Shown here one piece after another: positions 1 through 10,739 of a stretch of 64,000 nt of DNA. Origin of the DNA: Angiostrongylus vasorum (Eukaryota; Nematoda; Chromadorea; Rhabditida; Metastrongylidae); NCBI GenBank assembly GCA_018806985.1, contig JADANN010000457.1, forward strand, positions 1,550,001-1,614,000. The letters run 5' to 3'. The position numbers and the translations under genes are program-made. The notes below the pieces were generated by a model. That model saw nothing but the letters and a program-made list of their open reading frames with translations, ran no database searches and was not told the DNA's origin. Position 1 is the stretch's first letter. Every line of letters starts with the position of its first letter.

Positions 1-1353
1 TTCCTCTTCTCCTGTGCACACATTTTTAGCCGTACGGTACATGTTTTTAATAAGTGCTTTCTTTATGTGTGAAGGATGAGAGGAGAGGTAGTGAACTAGT
101 ATGTTTTTACTACTTGGCTTACGATCCCATGTTGTTATATAGCCACTTTCTGAGAGCTTTATTTGGATGCTTTAAGAATGGAAGCCAATTTCCGGTTGGT
201 TTTTTTCGCTTGTAAATTTTATATACTCTGACTGTCGGTTTAACAATTCAAAGCACTCATCCATCTGTTCTTGTGTGAAACAGACGATGAAGCAGTCGTC
301 TGTGTATCGACAGTAGAGTAAGGGTCGGTGGTCGAGAACTGGAGCTTCCACCTTAGACATGAAGCCGATGGCAAGACTTGGTGCTAAACGCTGTCCCATG
401 GCCAACCCTCTAATTTGTGCAAAATATTTTCCAGACCACCTGAAGATTGAACAACTAAGACGCTGTTTTAAGAGAGTCATTAGTTGCGCAATCGACAATC
501 CGTACATTTTTACTTCCTTTTCGTGCTCTGCGAGCAACTCCAGGATGGCTTGCATTGCGGAGTCATTCGACACGTTGGTATAAAAGTGAAGTAACATCGA
601 ATGACTCCATTACATGCGTGCTGTTTGGTTGCGCACACTGTAGGTGGTCTAGAAATATTTTGGTATTAGGTAGATGGGTTGGAATGAATTTTAGCAACTG
701 GGGTCAGGATAAGGTTTAAGAAACCACTTTATTCTATCCGTTGACCCGCCCTATACAACTGATGATAGGTCTAACTTTAAATGATGATGGGTTCGTTGGT
801 GTAATATCACCAGCTGAAGTGCGCTTATGTGTTTCAATAAGCAAGTGAAGGACAGAGCTAATTGGATGTGCGTTTTCAAGTCGAGAAATAACTGAAGGCT
901 CTAAACCCGCGGCCTTTGCCGTGTTGACCCATTTTTGATTTAATTTTCGGTATTGATTTTTATATTCCTTTTCAGAAAATGCTCAATAGAGAGAGACATT
1001 GAGATGCTCCTCTGTTATTCTAATATCCAACTGACTAGGAATAACTAAAAATTCTCCACCTTTATCACTAATAGAAAGTCTAACAGATTTTGAATTCAAG
1101 AGCTCTCTAATCTGGCGCATACCACATTTTTGTTGGGGTGTGAGGTTGGAACTTATTTTTCTTTTTTGGTAGTGATTAAGTATGCGGAGATTTTTGTCCA
1201 AAAATAAACGAAATGTGGGGTCAATATCGCTATTTGGTTGCTCTTTTTAAAGAAAGTTCGGGGGAAAAGGTATTGGTGGTAGTTCCCTCTTGGTATTACT
1301 TTACCTAACCTTTCTAACCTAACCCCTGTAACGTAGCTTGTCTTGAAGTTCAT
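1..1353 (-). pseudogene. Penelope-like retroelement, reverse transcriptase part (degenerate)
   Basis: Read on the minus strand, the pieces follow the order of a Penelope-like reverse transcriptase: an upstream segment with SDKGGEFLVIPSQ (about 983-1201), a KVRPIISC segment (about 750-800), the core GLAMGQRLAPSLA and the catalytic box RYTDDCF (172-597). The YTDD box carries the metal-binding aspartates of reverse transcriptases. In-frame stops, for example at about 960-990 and 710-715, break the frame, so this is a dead copy. The element runs off the left edge, so its endonuclease part is not visible. The segment 1-424 is repeated in inverted orientation at about 1428-1860. The PLE assignment is strengthened by the linked GIY-YIG domain on the other copy. 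Confidence 0.8.
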
Positions 1354-1427
1354 GCAGACTACACGTGATCATGCGCAACAGTGATTTAGAAATGGGTTGA
1401 CTTGGCGCGAAACTCGGACCGAATTCT

Positions 1428-2480
1428 TGCACAAATTAGAGGGTTGACCATGGGACAGCGTTTAGCACCAAGCCGTGCCATCGCTTTCGTGTCTAAGGTG
1501 GAAGCTCTAGTTCTCGATCACTGACCCTTACTCTACTGTCGATACATAGACGACTGTTTCATCGTTTATTCCACACAAGAACAGATGGATGAGTGCTTTG
1601 AACTGTTAAACCGACAGTCAGAATAAATAAAATTTACACGAGAAAAAGCCAACCGAAAGCTGGCTTCCATTCTTAAGCATCCAAATAAAGCTCTCAGAAA
1701 GTGGCCATATAACAAAATGGTATCGTAAGCCAAGTAGGAAGAACATACTAGTTCACTACCTCTCCTCTCATCCTTCACACATAAAAAAAGCACTTATTAA
1801 AAACATGTACCGTACGGCAAAAATGTGTGCACAGGAGAAGAGGAAAGGAAGGAATCGCAAAACCTGGTACGAAAAATAGCCATTTGCAATGGCTACGAAG
1901 CAGAAGCCACTCGGGTTAGAAACAACATAGGGTAGTTTCCCAAAATAATGTTTCGACGTAAGTAAGATCACTTTTAAGCTACCCTTCATATCAAATGAAG
2001 TAAGTTACGCCATTAAGAGATGCTTAAGAAAAAGTGGTCTTGAAAATTATGCAACGATTATTGACATCCCACCCAATACCCTACGCCGTCAGCTCGAGTC
2101 CATGATCGTGTGTGAGCTCAGAAAACTGCATGATCTGTCCTAACGGGAGACATCGGGATTGCGTGAGTTCAGGTATAATATACTTGATCTCACGTAACGC
2201 ATGCGATGAAGAATATATTGGGGAAACGGTTAGACTACTTTGTGTCCGCATAAAAGAACGTCTAGATGGGAAAACTACAATTCGTCAAAACACTCCTCTA
2301 GGTACGCATAGGGCACAAAAGCACAACGGCGATGATTTTGAAGTGACTGTGCGGATCTTAGCGCAGGAATCGAAAACATCAACGCGCAGGACTCTTGGGG
2401 CGTTTTGGATAAATTTCAAAAATCCAAAGATGAACCGGAAAGCCGAATGCCTAACACACGTAACCTGGCGCCCTATTTGA
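1428..2480 (+). pseudogene. Penelope-like retroelement, RT core to GIY-YIG endonuclease (degenerate, 5'-truncated)
   Basis: This second PLE copy points right. It starts inside the RT core (GLTMGQRLAPSRA at about 1441, RYIDDCF at about 1540) with stops at about 1521 and 1623. It continues through the RT C-terminal region and ends in a GIY-YIG endonuclease (2112-2480). The endonuclease shows the cysteine pair CMICPNGRHRDC, the GIIYLI and EYIGET motifs with the two active-site tyrosines, RIKERLDGK with the expected arginine, and the C-terminal FKNPKMNRKAEC segment. Where the family usually has a glutamate (LEAFWI), this copy reads LGAFWI, so the metal-binding residue appears lost. PLEs use RT plus GIY-YIG for retrotransposition. 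This copy is not functional. Confidence 0.85.
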
Positions 2481-2709
2481 AAATGATATTTTGACCTCGG
2501 GGTGTGTCTTGCTTGCGACCCCACGTGAACAATGCGTGGGCCGGCCCCACTCGTACATCACGGTGAATAGCTTTTCTGTTCAATATGGCGTAGAACTACA
2601 CATGACCATAGCATCATAACCATCCATCTATTTAAAAGTTTGGTCTTCATTAATACTTTAGCTTTTTTTCCACCGAATAATTAAAGTATTCTAATGTAAA
2701 ATACGTCCA

Positions 2710-2745
2710 GGCTCTGAGGGAGGTGAAATCGCCGAAACGTCAGCC
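2710..2745 (+). ncRNA. Hammerhead-ribozyme-like motif of PLE type
   Basis: The order of parts matches a type I hammerhead: GGCT (2710-2713) pairs with AGCC (2742-2745) as stem I. CTGA follows at 2714-2717. GGTG/CGCC (2722-2725 and 2730-2733) form a 4-bp stem II with loop AAAT. GAAA is at 2734-2737 and the cleavage-type CGTC at 2738-2741. The CUGANGA box has one extra G. Stem III is only the self-complementary ACGT, as expected if two copies act as a dimer. Hammerheads are known in Penelope-like elements, and this one lies 230 bases after a GIY-YIG reading frame. CAACAA-type repeats follow (about 2751-2790). Confidence 0.6.
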
Positions 2746-3097
2746 ATCGACCAACAACACCAACAACAACGACAACGACAACGAAGACCTATATCAACCT
2801 CACATCAGCAAAAAGAAAATCAGTTTATAAGATTGCATAAAAAAATAATTCTTTTATTCTCATATTCTTTGCTAGTATGAAAATTGTACGTGAAAGCCTA
2901 GGCGTTCGTCAGTAGCGATCGGTTAAGTGGGCCGTGTCTCGACGAACTAGTGGACTGCATTGTGAATGCGAGTGATCACAGACGAATAAAGGCTTCATTG
3001 CAACTATTGTTCTCAGTTTATGCATAAAAAGTCTTAAACTGAATTGCAGTATGGCAAGATTTAGAGTTAATAAAGCGTTTTGTGTATTAGTATTAAC

Positions 3098-3345
3098 TGG
3101 GTTCAATGCCGACTTGGGCTACCGAGATCAATCCTGTTGACGAGTGGTTGCTGATGACACTGATTGATACAAAACCAGCTGAGGACAGGGGAGAGGTCCG
3201 CGTGGTGTGGTGGTGAACGCGTGAACGCGTTAGCACCCGGAAAGGGTAGTAGTGCGTTCGTTCCATACCGCAAAGACCTGTGGTCCAGAATTTTGAAAAT
3301 ATCTCCGCGCCATTGTTTTGAGTATTACTGCTGCTGTGGTCGAAC
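3098..3345 (+). repeat. SINE-like family B copy
   Basis: Starts with the family segment ACTGGGTTCAATGCCGA. It continues with GTGTGGTGGTGAACGCGT (a tRNA box A-like stretch), then GCGTTCGTTCC, and ends in the segment read as TTTGAAAATATCTCCGC, which leads into the usual tail. The same 200-250-base unit occurs at least 14 more times in the window. Confidence 0.75.
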
Positions 3346-3859
3346 AAGAAAGTCTTGTCCTTCTGTGCAAATCAATTGGCCTGGGTTGATAACGACTCAT
3401 TATCTTCTTCCAGTTGTTTATTCTGCCTTACGGAGGGTTTTTTTTGTTCTACTTTTTGTCTTTAATCGATATCCTATCTAATGCAGAACATTTTGCTGTC
3501 CGTCGTATTTTGAAACCTATTCTCTACAATTAGTGAATTATAAAAAAAAGAATAAGTGTTTTACGGACGAGTTTCCCTCGTCGGCAAGAGAATTGCACCA
3601 GTGTCTAAAGTACGAACTACTACAGGAATTTTTGCCGTTGAGGAAGATTCAGAGGTATCTCTGGTGTATTTGAACGCCAAATTTCTTGCTTAGGAAACTT
3701 AAAGAAGATTTTCGTTGTAATAAGGTAGTACATCATGGAAGAGTATTGCATAGATGTCACTGTTATGTAGTTGTATACTGGGTGTCACCAGAACTATTGT
3801 GTTTAAAGGAGTTAGGCACGCGTTTACTATGGTATATTTTTTTAACGGCCCATCTTCAA

Positions 3860-4085
3860 ATCTGCTATGAAGATTCCAGCACTCCTTGCATTCGATTCGC
3901 TTACTCGCATCCATCATCCACGTAAGTATTCCAACATTGCGCATGTGGGTTCACCTGTTAGAGCGTCCCAACCTGGATTACATGGAGTGAACTCTTCCAT
4001 TCAAGTCTCGCACGAAATTCTCGACGCAGGAAGTATAACAGATTTGATGGTCCAGGCGGGGTCGAACTAGCACGGTGCTCGTGAT
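3860..4085 (-). repeat. SINE-like family C, rearranged remnant
   Basis: On the minus strand this has family C landmarks: the GAAACGAATCGAATGTGAGA-type segment, TTAAGATGGAA-like remains and the head with AGTTCGACCCCGCC near 4055-4070. The central part is missing or scrambled, so this is an old or recombined copy. Confidence 0.4.
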
Positions 4086-4296
4086 CAATAAACTGTAAAG
4101 AGTAGAACTGAACAAAATCTGTTGCTGTTATAGAGATCTCTAAACGACTGTGTGCTATAGTTACTGGTTGCTTCCTTCTAGACATTTACTTCTTTATTCA
4201 AAATTTGGTCTGGCTGGACGATCGTTCGAAAAGAAATTTCACAGTGAAGTAGCGGTTACACGGTGGTGCCGACTTTTACGTAAATATTTTTATCAG

Positions 4297-4668
4297 GGGC
4301 GGACAGTGGTAGTGATGCTCGTGGTCACGAGCATGGTGCTAGTTCGATTCCACTCCGGACCAACCAAGTCTCTCTCCCTCCGGGGTCGGTAAATTGGTAC
4401 CATACTTGTCTGGGGGAAAAAATTACTCTCTGCAGTCCAATTGGGAACATTCCAGCCTAGCTATCCCAGGACCCTAGTGAGCATTGGTCGACCAGCATTC
4501 TACGACATTCAAGATGGAATGAAAATCCTCAAGCACCAACCGAAGTCACACATAAAAAGCTGGAAACTCATCGTGGTCAATGGATGCAATGAAAAGAATC
4601 GAATGTGAGAAGTGCTGGGATCCGCACAGTCGACGTGAAGACGGATCAAATAAAACAAAAAAAATTTT
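4297..4668 (+). repeat. tRNA-derived SINE family C copy
   Basis: The head contains GTGGTAGTGATGC and the box B match AGTTCGATTCC. A central block (about 4377-4416, CCGGGGTCGG..AAATTGGTACC) follows, then the family C body (CCAATTGGGAACATTCCAGC, TCAAGATGGAATGAAAATCC) and an A-rich tail. Best explained as a Pol III-transcribed SINE copied by a LINE. Confidence 0.8.
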
Positions 4669-5640
4669 TATCAACGGATTTGTAAGCGACCAGTACTTCT
4701 CTAGTGATTAATCAACTTAATTACTCATTGAGATTTAATCTTTTGTTGTTTGCAACATTCCGAAATGCTTTTTAAAAAATGCGAACGTGAAGCCACAGCG
4801 GCTGTCACTTTTCCTTCACATTTGCATTTGAATTCACCCGTGTCAATGGGTAATCTTGCGATGAACTTCGAATCTACCGTGGAACCTGGTTCCCAGTACA
4901 CGCTAATCTCTGATTATCCTTTATATCCAGTAACCAAAAAAGCCTCACGTTTCGTTATACCACACCATCTGACATCGCATACTGTGAAATTCAAATAGTT
5001 TTTAAAGTTGATTTGTCTTCGTAGCCTTCATAATCGACGAAATCCTTCAGATTTTGTGTGATTTTGACAGCTGCTTAAAGATTTTTGGTGTTCTTCTTCA
5101 TGAATTTCGCAGAATGCTGATCGAATCCATTTTTCGTGGTCCTGAGTGGGCCGTGTTGGGGCGTTCCCATACCGTCGTCAGAGGCACTCGCGAACTTCCA
5201 TGGATCAGAAGGAGAAAGTTTTTCTTAAATAGGTCTTTTATCAAATTTGTCACCCGCACAGAAATTAAGGGCTTGTTTGACTCGGCTCGGAGTTTACGTT
5301 AGACCTTGAGCGTATTGAATCGCCTCTCTACCCTTATGCACCCAGCTTTACGCTCTGCTATGGGAAAATCAAGACATAAATTCAACTCTTTATCACAAGC
5401 TGATTAATAACCTGAAATCTAGTTTCATTTGTGATGCCATAAATGAGCTGTCCATGAGAAAATACAGAAGCAGTTAATGAAGTTGGTGCTCTCGTCGGAA
5501 CATGCTTGGTTTTGAACACAACCTCTTTTGTAAAATTGACAGTCGAAAAGTTGTGGGATAGATATGGTTCTACCTATTCTCTTCGTGTTCATTTCAATGT
5601 CAAATTAGTGGTAGGACGAGGCCCAAAGATTTAATATGGG
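4669..5640. other. Stretch without a recognisable gene
   Basis: Two short open frames lie here (4750-4998 and 5054-5302, 82 codons each) but neither resembles a known family or has splice context. I see no RNA gene or repeat copy in this stretch. Confidence 0.5.
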
Positions 5641-5659
5641 TGTGAAGTGTTTAGCATGG

Positions 5660-6010
5660 AGGGTCACATTTTCATTAAAACTAAAGTCAGCGACTTCAAT
5701 GCTAAAATTGGCCACAGCTTGATACCTGCATCTTCAAACCTAAATGGAACATGTGAAAGAACTGTTTGGATCCATGATGGCCAACGAGGCGGCCCAATTT
5801 AGTCCACAATCACAACAACTTGCACAACCATTCCATAAGAAATCCACTTACAACAGATGGATTTCCTGGATATTGTCACGGTCATCCCAATTTTCTAAAC
5901 TAGATCGAACTCTTCTCATGTGATAGAGTGGGGAAAGCACCGAAATTTAAGACAGTAAGTGTAAAATTATTATAAATCCACCACTTCACTTTTTTGGTTG
6001 ACTTCAGAAA
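5660..6010 (+). pseudogene. Decayed RTE-type LINE endonuclease fragment
   Basis: A frame with several stops reads SDFNAKIGHS, matching the GDFNAKIG motif of APE-type endonucleases in RTE retrotransposons. It continues into a segment like the region before the usual NRxxxxTDxxVVPSF motif (DFLDIVTVIPIF). Multiple stops show it is dead. The identification rests on these short motifs. Confidence 0.45.
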
Positions 6011-6839
6011 AATATCAATTTCAACCAAATAGGTGAATAATACGACCGATTCATCCAACACCTTCACAAGGTGTTGAAAAACTCGCGAGTGTGTAGCTGC
6101 ACAAGGTATGGACGATTGACAAGTTTTAGCCTTGGAAAAGCTTGAAACAACTACATTACTTATAGGAGAAGAGAAGAAGCACATCTGAAAGAATGCCAGA
6201 ATATCGATACCAAAATTATTATGGTACATTCTAGCGAAAGGATGGAACAGTTGACTTATTAAGAAGTGTAAGGGAACTAGTTATCCACGATCCTCTTACT
6301 ATCTCCTTAAACTGTCTGCCCACCTGACCTGTCTTCCATATCACCTCGGAGAGAAAGTATGCTTTGCCTTAAATGTTCTCGTTATCAAAATGCCGTCGCG
6401 TTGATGATGAACTGTACAACAATTGTTTCCGAATGGACCAAACCTTGAAGATTTAATAGCATTGTCGGTTTGAATAAAAGTTCTGACAACAGAAAACGCT
6501 ATTTGAACAATGGCTCAGTTTCAACTTCTCCGTTATCTCTCATATGAACAAAGGCAAGAATGTTGGGAATTCCAAGCGTGATGGAATTTCCTTATATCTT
6601 TAGGTATCGCACTAATTTTATCTAGCCACGAGTTGATGTGGACATGTGGACGTGTGCTTCAAAGGCCTCTACCGATCTTGTCGATAATTTCAAGTCTTCA
6701 CTGCTCTTCGTCTACTGGTTGGCGGTGAAATATCTGAGTCCGTTGGCTTGTCGCTGACCTCTTCGAGAGAGTGGAGGTGAAACCCATGTTGATTCGTTAT
6801 CCATCGTATCATAGGTAGTATTTAGTAGTTAGTTAGTTG

Positions 6840-7030
6840 TAAAAATTTTGCATCACGTTCCAATCTATTCACAATCAGCTGCTTCCCCACTTTCATGAGA
6901 TTTTTCTCAACGCGATTCCAAAATTGTACTTCTGGAAAACATAACGATTCATCGACGAAGCGCAAGTTAACAACACGAAAATTGTCAGATGCAGTGGAGT
7001 TCGGCAGAGATGTCGTCTCCTAATTTGTTT
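6840..7030 (-). pseudogene. Possible RTE reverse-transcriptase fragment
   Basis: The minus strand reads NLRFVDESLCF followed by MKVGKQLIVNRLERDAKF. This resembles the LRFADDIVLF box and the following GKQLGLxxNxxKTKFM region of RTE reverse transcriptases. The FADD aspartates read VDE, so the copy is decayed. It is in the opposite orientation to the endonuclease piece at 5660-6010, so the two are not one intact element. Confidence 0.35.
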
Positions 7031-7129
7031 ACCTTTTCTATAGGTATTTTAAAGAATCGGTAGAAACTCTCATGGGGGAATTTCGTTTTATAGTCATGTA
7101 GTTAACGAATTATATAAAAAAAGGATAAA

Positions 7130-7330
7130 GCTTTCGGCGTTAATCAATCCGTGAGGGATGCGCCATGAATACGACTTCATTAAGTGCCAGTGCTGCTATC
7201 CTCCCAGACGAGTCTGGTACCAATTTGCCCAGCCCGGAAGGATGGAAGGCTAGGTGGGCCATAGGCGCGGGGATGAATTCCACGCGTGTGTTGCAGGGCG
7301 CTTCCGACCACTGCGCCACACGCGTTATGA
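7130..7330 (-). repeat. tRNA-derived SINE family A copy
   Basis: On the minus strand the tRNA-like head has a box A match (GTGTGGCGCAGTGGTCGGAA) and a box B-like GGAATTCATCCCC. The shared central block (TTGGTACCAGACTCGTCTGG) follows, then the body ending in the GCGCATCCCTCACGGATTG segment. Confidence 0.75.
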
Positions 7331-7486
7331 ACTTGTAGATTATTATAACGAGTTATAAAGAATACATTTTCCATGGAATGCACTGAATGTGTTGTCAGTC
7401 GTTGTCTTAAAATTGGAGTATGAAAATACTACGATTAGATTAGCAGTAGCGAAATTATACTGTACTAAAAATGATAAACTATAGTG

Positions 7487-7725
7487 ATACAGCTTCAACG
7501 AAGTTGAGATATTTGCAAAACTCTGACCGCAGGTGCCTATGGTGGGGAACGAACGCGCTATTGTCCTTTCCGGGGAGTAACGCGTTCACCACCACACCAT
7601 GCGGGTCCTTTGTTTCGCCTGTCTCTCAGCTAGTTCTATCGATCTTTTTGCCATCAGCAATCACCCGTTGACGGGATTGATCTGGGGAGCCCAAATCGGC
7701 ATTGAACCCAGTTAAGCTGAGGCTA
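7487..7725 (-). repeat. SINE-like family B copy
   Basis: Carries AGATATTTGCAAAACTC, GGTGCCTATGGTGGGGAACG, the box-like AACGCGTTCACCACCACACC and GCATTGAACCCAGTTAAG at the far end. Inverted relative to the copy at 3098-3345. Confidence 0.8.
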
Positions 7726-7739
7726 TAGTTATAATCACA

Positions 7740-7978
7740 ATTTTAACCTTTTTGCTACTGCCTACTATTTTTTTTGATGGCAGGGTATATTGCGAAATAT
7801 AACTTCAACGAAGTTGAGATATTTGCAAAACTCTGGACCGCAGGTGCCTATGGTGGGGAACGAACGCGCTATTGTCCTTTCCGGGGAGTAACGCGTTCAC
7901 CACCACACCATGCGGGTCCTTTGTTTCGCCTGTCTCTCAGCTAGTTCTATCGATCTTTTTGCCATCAGCAATTATAGT
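7740..7978 (-). repeat. SINE-like family B copy with tail, nearly identical to its neighbour
   Basis: Begins with the family tail (ACTGCCTACTATTTTTTT, GGCAGGGTATATTGCGAAAT) and repeats about 180 bases almost identical to 7487-7670. It stops at CCATCAGCAAT. The near identity of two adjacent same-strand copies suggests a recent local duplication or nested insertion. Confidence 0.75.
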
Positions 7979-9149
7979 GATACAGCTTTCGAAGAATATG
8001 GAAATATGAATAATCGTTTCTTTTGCTATCACTGAATGAATGGACACATTCCTCACTAAGCGGATTCGCAGAACTGATAACAGAATTTGTGTATTGTTCA
8101 ATGCTTTCCCACCTACAGAAAACAATATTTCATTCCCACTTAAATGCAGAACTTGATTATGAAGGCGGAGAAATTTCCAAGCGCTGCGGATCAAAACCAA
8201 CGCTCCTAAACAAGTGGAGAAGCTTTGTGCTGAACATCGTTAGCTGGTGAGATAGTTCTTGGATAAGGCTTAACCGGACACACTAGCGAGATCACCACTG
8301 AGTGTGCTAGTCTTCTGCTCTGTGTTTCAGCACACAACCTGGAACTAGCAAGTTATTATTAGTTAACAATGGATTCATTAGTAAATTGTGGTTACGAATT
8401 CACCAACGTCTATAAACGAAGTTGTATTAACGGCGAAGAAGTTCATTATCAACAAAAAGAAAGCTAAGAGGTGGAAACTTTATCCATTTCTCCATACGCT
8501 CATTGTCCTGAAAACTCTATCCGCTATAGCGATGAGTTTGATCAAGTTCACGCATTTTTCCTCCAGATGCACATCGCTCCGAAGAAATAGTGAGCTTCTC
8601 TGGAAGAGTCTAGGTATCTAACTTCTTCTGTCAAACGTGTTAAAATGTTTGAGTCATAGACGATTCGTTTTCTCTATTTGTTGATCGCTCTGATAAGGAC
8701 AGTCTTAAATACGTCTCTTGGCGAATCGAATGGCACTGGCGTGGCGTTCTGAACAGCAACTATCACATCAGACTGATGCACTACATTATTGGTGAGTGCT
8801 TCGTTTATTTCTTCCTAAGAATTCTTCACATCGAACCTCTGACATATTGTGCACTTATTGCCTTCGTGTCTTCTTTTTTTCTTTACGAAGCTTCTTACCG
8901 ATGTTGAACTACACTGTATAAGTGCTAAGCGTACTAAGCGGATAATTCTTAACTTGTTCGATATGGTCTGAAAACTAACAAACCAATTGGAAAATTTGGT
9001 GAAATGACCAAAAATAGCATGCGTGTGGTTAAACGTTTCGAAACTAAGCTAAATCAAATGATCAGTTACGAATGCCACCACATGAAGCATAAAATTGAAG
9101 AGCGGACGTTTTTCTAAGGGTGTTGCGTTCGTTCCAAATTCGATAGAAC
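7979..9149. other. Stretch without a recognisable gene
   Basis: Overlapping short frames on both strands (about 7937-8250 and 8388-8621) show no family resemblance and no convincing exon structure. I see no repeat copy. Confidence 0.4.
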
Positions 9150-9365
9150 TAGAAGGCACTGGTCGATAAAAGTAGCTGAGAGACAGGCGAAACGAAAGAC
9201 CAGCATGGTGTGGTGGTGAACGCGTTAACCCCCGGAATAGAAATCAGCGCGTTCATTCTCCAGCGCGCCCACCTGCGGTCCGGAGTTTTGCAAATATCTC
9301 AGCGCCATTGTGGTTGTGTCACACATAATACCCTGCTGTGAAAAATTGTAGTGGGCAGTAAATAA
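9150..9365 (+). repeat. SINE-like family B copy
   Basis: Carries GAGAGACAGGCGAAACGAA, ATGGTGTGGTGGTGAACGCG, the AGTTTTGCAAATATCTCAGC segment and the tail ACATAATACCCTGCTGTGAA. The 5' part is diverged. Confidence 0.7.
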
Positions 9366-9587
9366 AAAACTAACGCTCCAAATCTCTTATTGGATGCTGT
9401 ATTTTTAACATCTGGAGAGAGAATTGAATCAACTTCCCTCACACGTTGCTGAAATACGGCGGCTTCCAATTTTAACCAACACATCTCATCTCAAAGTAAA
9501 CTTCGTTAATTTCAATAAGAATTACAAGGGTAATAAGGGTCTGAAAATTTTTGCCTAGAAGACAAAATATTTTTTTATTTTATCACA

Positions 9588-9851
9588 ATGGAATCCCAAG
9601 TTTCTCGTTCCCAAAAACCTTCATGGTGCACAGTCGAGGCGTTTATTTCGAAAACGAAGGCAATTAAGCAAACGGTAGCTCATCCACTAAAACGTGACGA
9701 CATCCCCAAATGTGTTTTGATGTTTACAGCTCCTGGGATTCCGCTTGTGACTTTAAAAATTCAAAGTTCGCTTTCGCTTCTCTTTGAAATTTTAATTCCA
9801 AAAAGCTTTAAGAACCAGATAACAGCTCCTAATGACAAAATTTACTTTTGA
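9588..9851 (+). CDS. Small hypothetical ORF (87 aa), uncertain
   Basis: An ATG-initiated frame of 87 codons ends 200 bases upstream of the mucin-like gene and on the same strand. It starts MESQVSRSQKPSW and has no signal peptide, membrane segment or motif that I recognise. In AT-rich DNA a frame of this length can arise by chance, so it is listed only because it is isolated from repeats and next to a real gene. Confidence 0.2.
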   Translation: MESQVSRSQKPSWCTVEAFISKTKAIKQTVAHPLKRDDIPKCVLMFTAPGIPLVTLKIQSSLSLLFEILIPKSFKNQITAPNDKIYF

Positions 9852-10050
9852 ATAGATAGAGCAAAGTTTCTTCTATAAGCTGATCACCTTCTTCACTCCT
9901 CAACTGTTTTAGTTATAGAAAAATCATCAAGAATTTCTGAAAAAAAACGGACTTCGGGTTGAGCACATCCACTGGTGACAGCAGAAGAGTATTTTTTATT
10001 AGCAAAGTTGTTTAGTCGGAACCAATATTTCTTTCACTGTTACACTACTG

Positions 10051-10671
10051 ATGAAGACTGTGCTAATTCCAGGAGCTATCTGCATACTCGTCTGCATTGA
10101 ATTCACGAACTGCACGAATTCATCGACGACAGTAACTACACACACTACTACGACGACAGGAACTACACACAGTACTAGTAATACACAACAAACAACTTCA
10201 GCGCACTCTACACCTGAAACGACAACACGAAGTGTATCTAGCACGGAACACGTGACATCTACGGCTACTACACCTGGTAAGGCAACAGGAGCTTTGTCTA
10301 CTACAGAACATGTGACGTCTTCGTCTACTACAACAACAGTACCTTTGACTACTCCGAAGAACGAGTCGACCACATCTATCGTAACTAAAAAGACGACGGA
10401 AGCTCCGCAGACTTCAACAGCAACGCAGCAAACACCAACAACGCAATCTCGCTCATCACCAACACCACCCACCTTGAGTACTAGTGATCCACTAGTGGTA
10501 AGTACAGGTAGTACCGCAGCTCCAACTAGCTCTGAAAGTACTCACACTACTGGTGTGGTAACACAGCCAACGATGACATACCCTGAAACCACTACGCATC
10601 GTAATCCGGGAAACGCACCATACTTCAATGAGTTTTTGCTGATGTTCCTATTTACCTTGTTTTTGCAATAG
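10051..10671 (+). CDS. Secreted or GPI-anchored mucin-like Thr/Ser-rich protein
   Basis: An uninterrupted frame of 206 codons without introns. Residues 1-21 form a signal peptide (MKTVLIPGAICILVCIEF then TNCT). Residues about 22-180 consist mostly of Thr, Ser and Pro in degenerate short repeats such as STTEHVTS and SSTEHVTST, a typical substrate for dense O-glycosylation. There are two or three possible N-glycosylation sites (NSS, NES). The C-terminus after NPGNAPYFNE is a short hydrophobic tail (FLLMFLFTLFLQ) ending at the stop, which fits a GPI-anchor signal better than a true transmembrane segment because no charged residues follow it. No cysteine-rich domain is present. Likely a surface-coat or secreted mucin of the worm. 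The start is the only Met with a signal peptide. The composition rules out family assignment by motif. Confidence 0.75.
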   Translation: MKTVLIPGAICILVCIEFTNCTNSSTTVTTHTTTTTGTTHSTSNTQQTTSAHSTPETTTRSVSSTEHVTSTATTPGKATGALSTTEHVTSSSTTTTVPLTTPKNESTTSIVTKKTTEAPQTSTATQQTPTTQSRSSPTPPTLSTSDPLVVSTGSTAAPTSSESTHTTGVVTQPTMTYPETTTHRNPGNAPYFNEFLLMFLFTLFLQ

Positions 10672-10739
10672 TTCTTTCTGACAGTGTCTGTTATCGCTTC
10701 CATTATCGATTTTATTGCGTTAGCCATGACGACGAAAAG

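Noticed and set aside
9999..10472. Val-rich 157-codon frame antisense to the mucin-like gene
   Set aside because: It is the mirror of the Thr/Ser-rich repeats (ACN codons read as GTN/NGT on the other strand).
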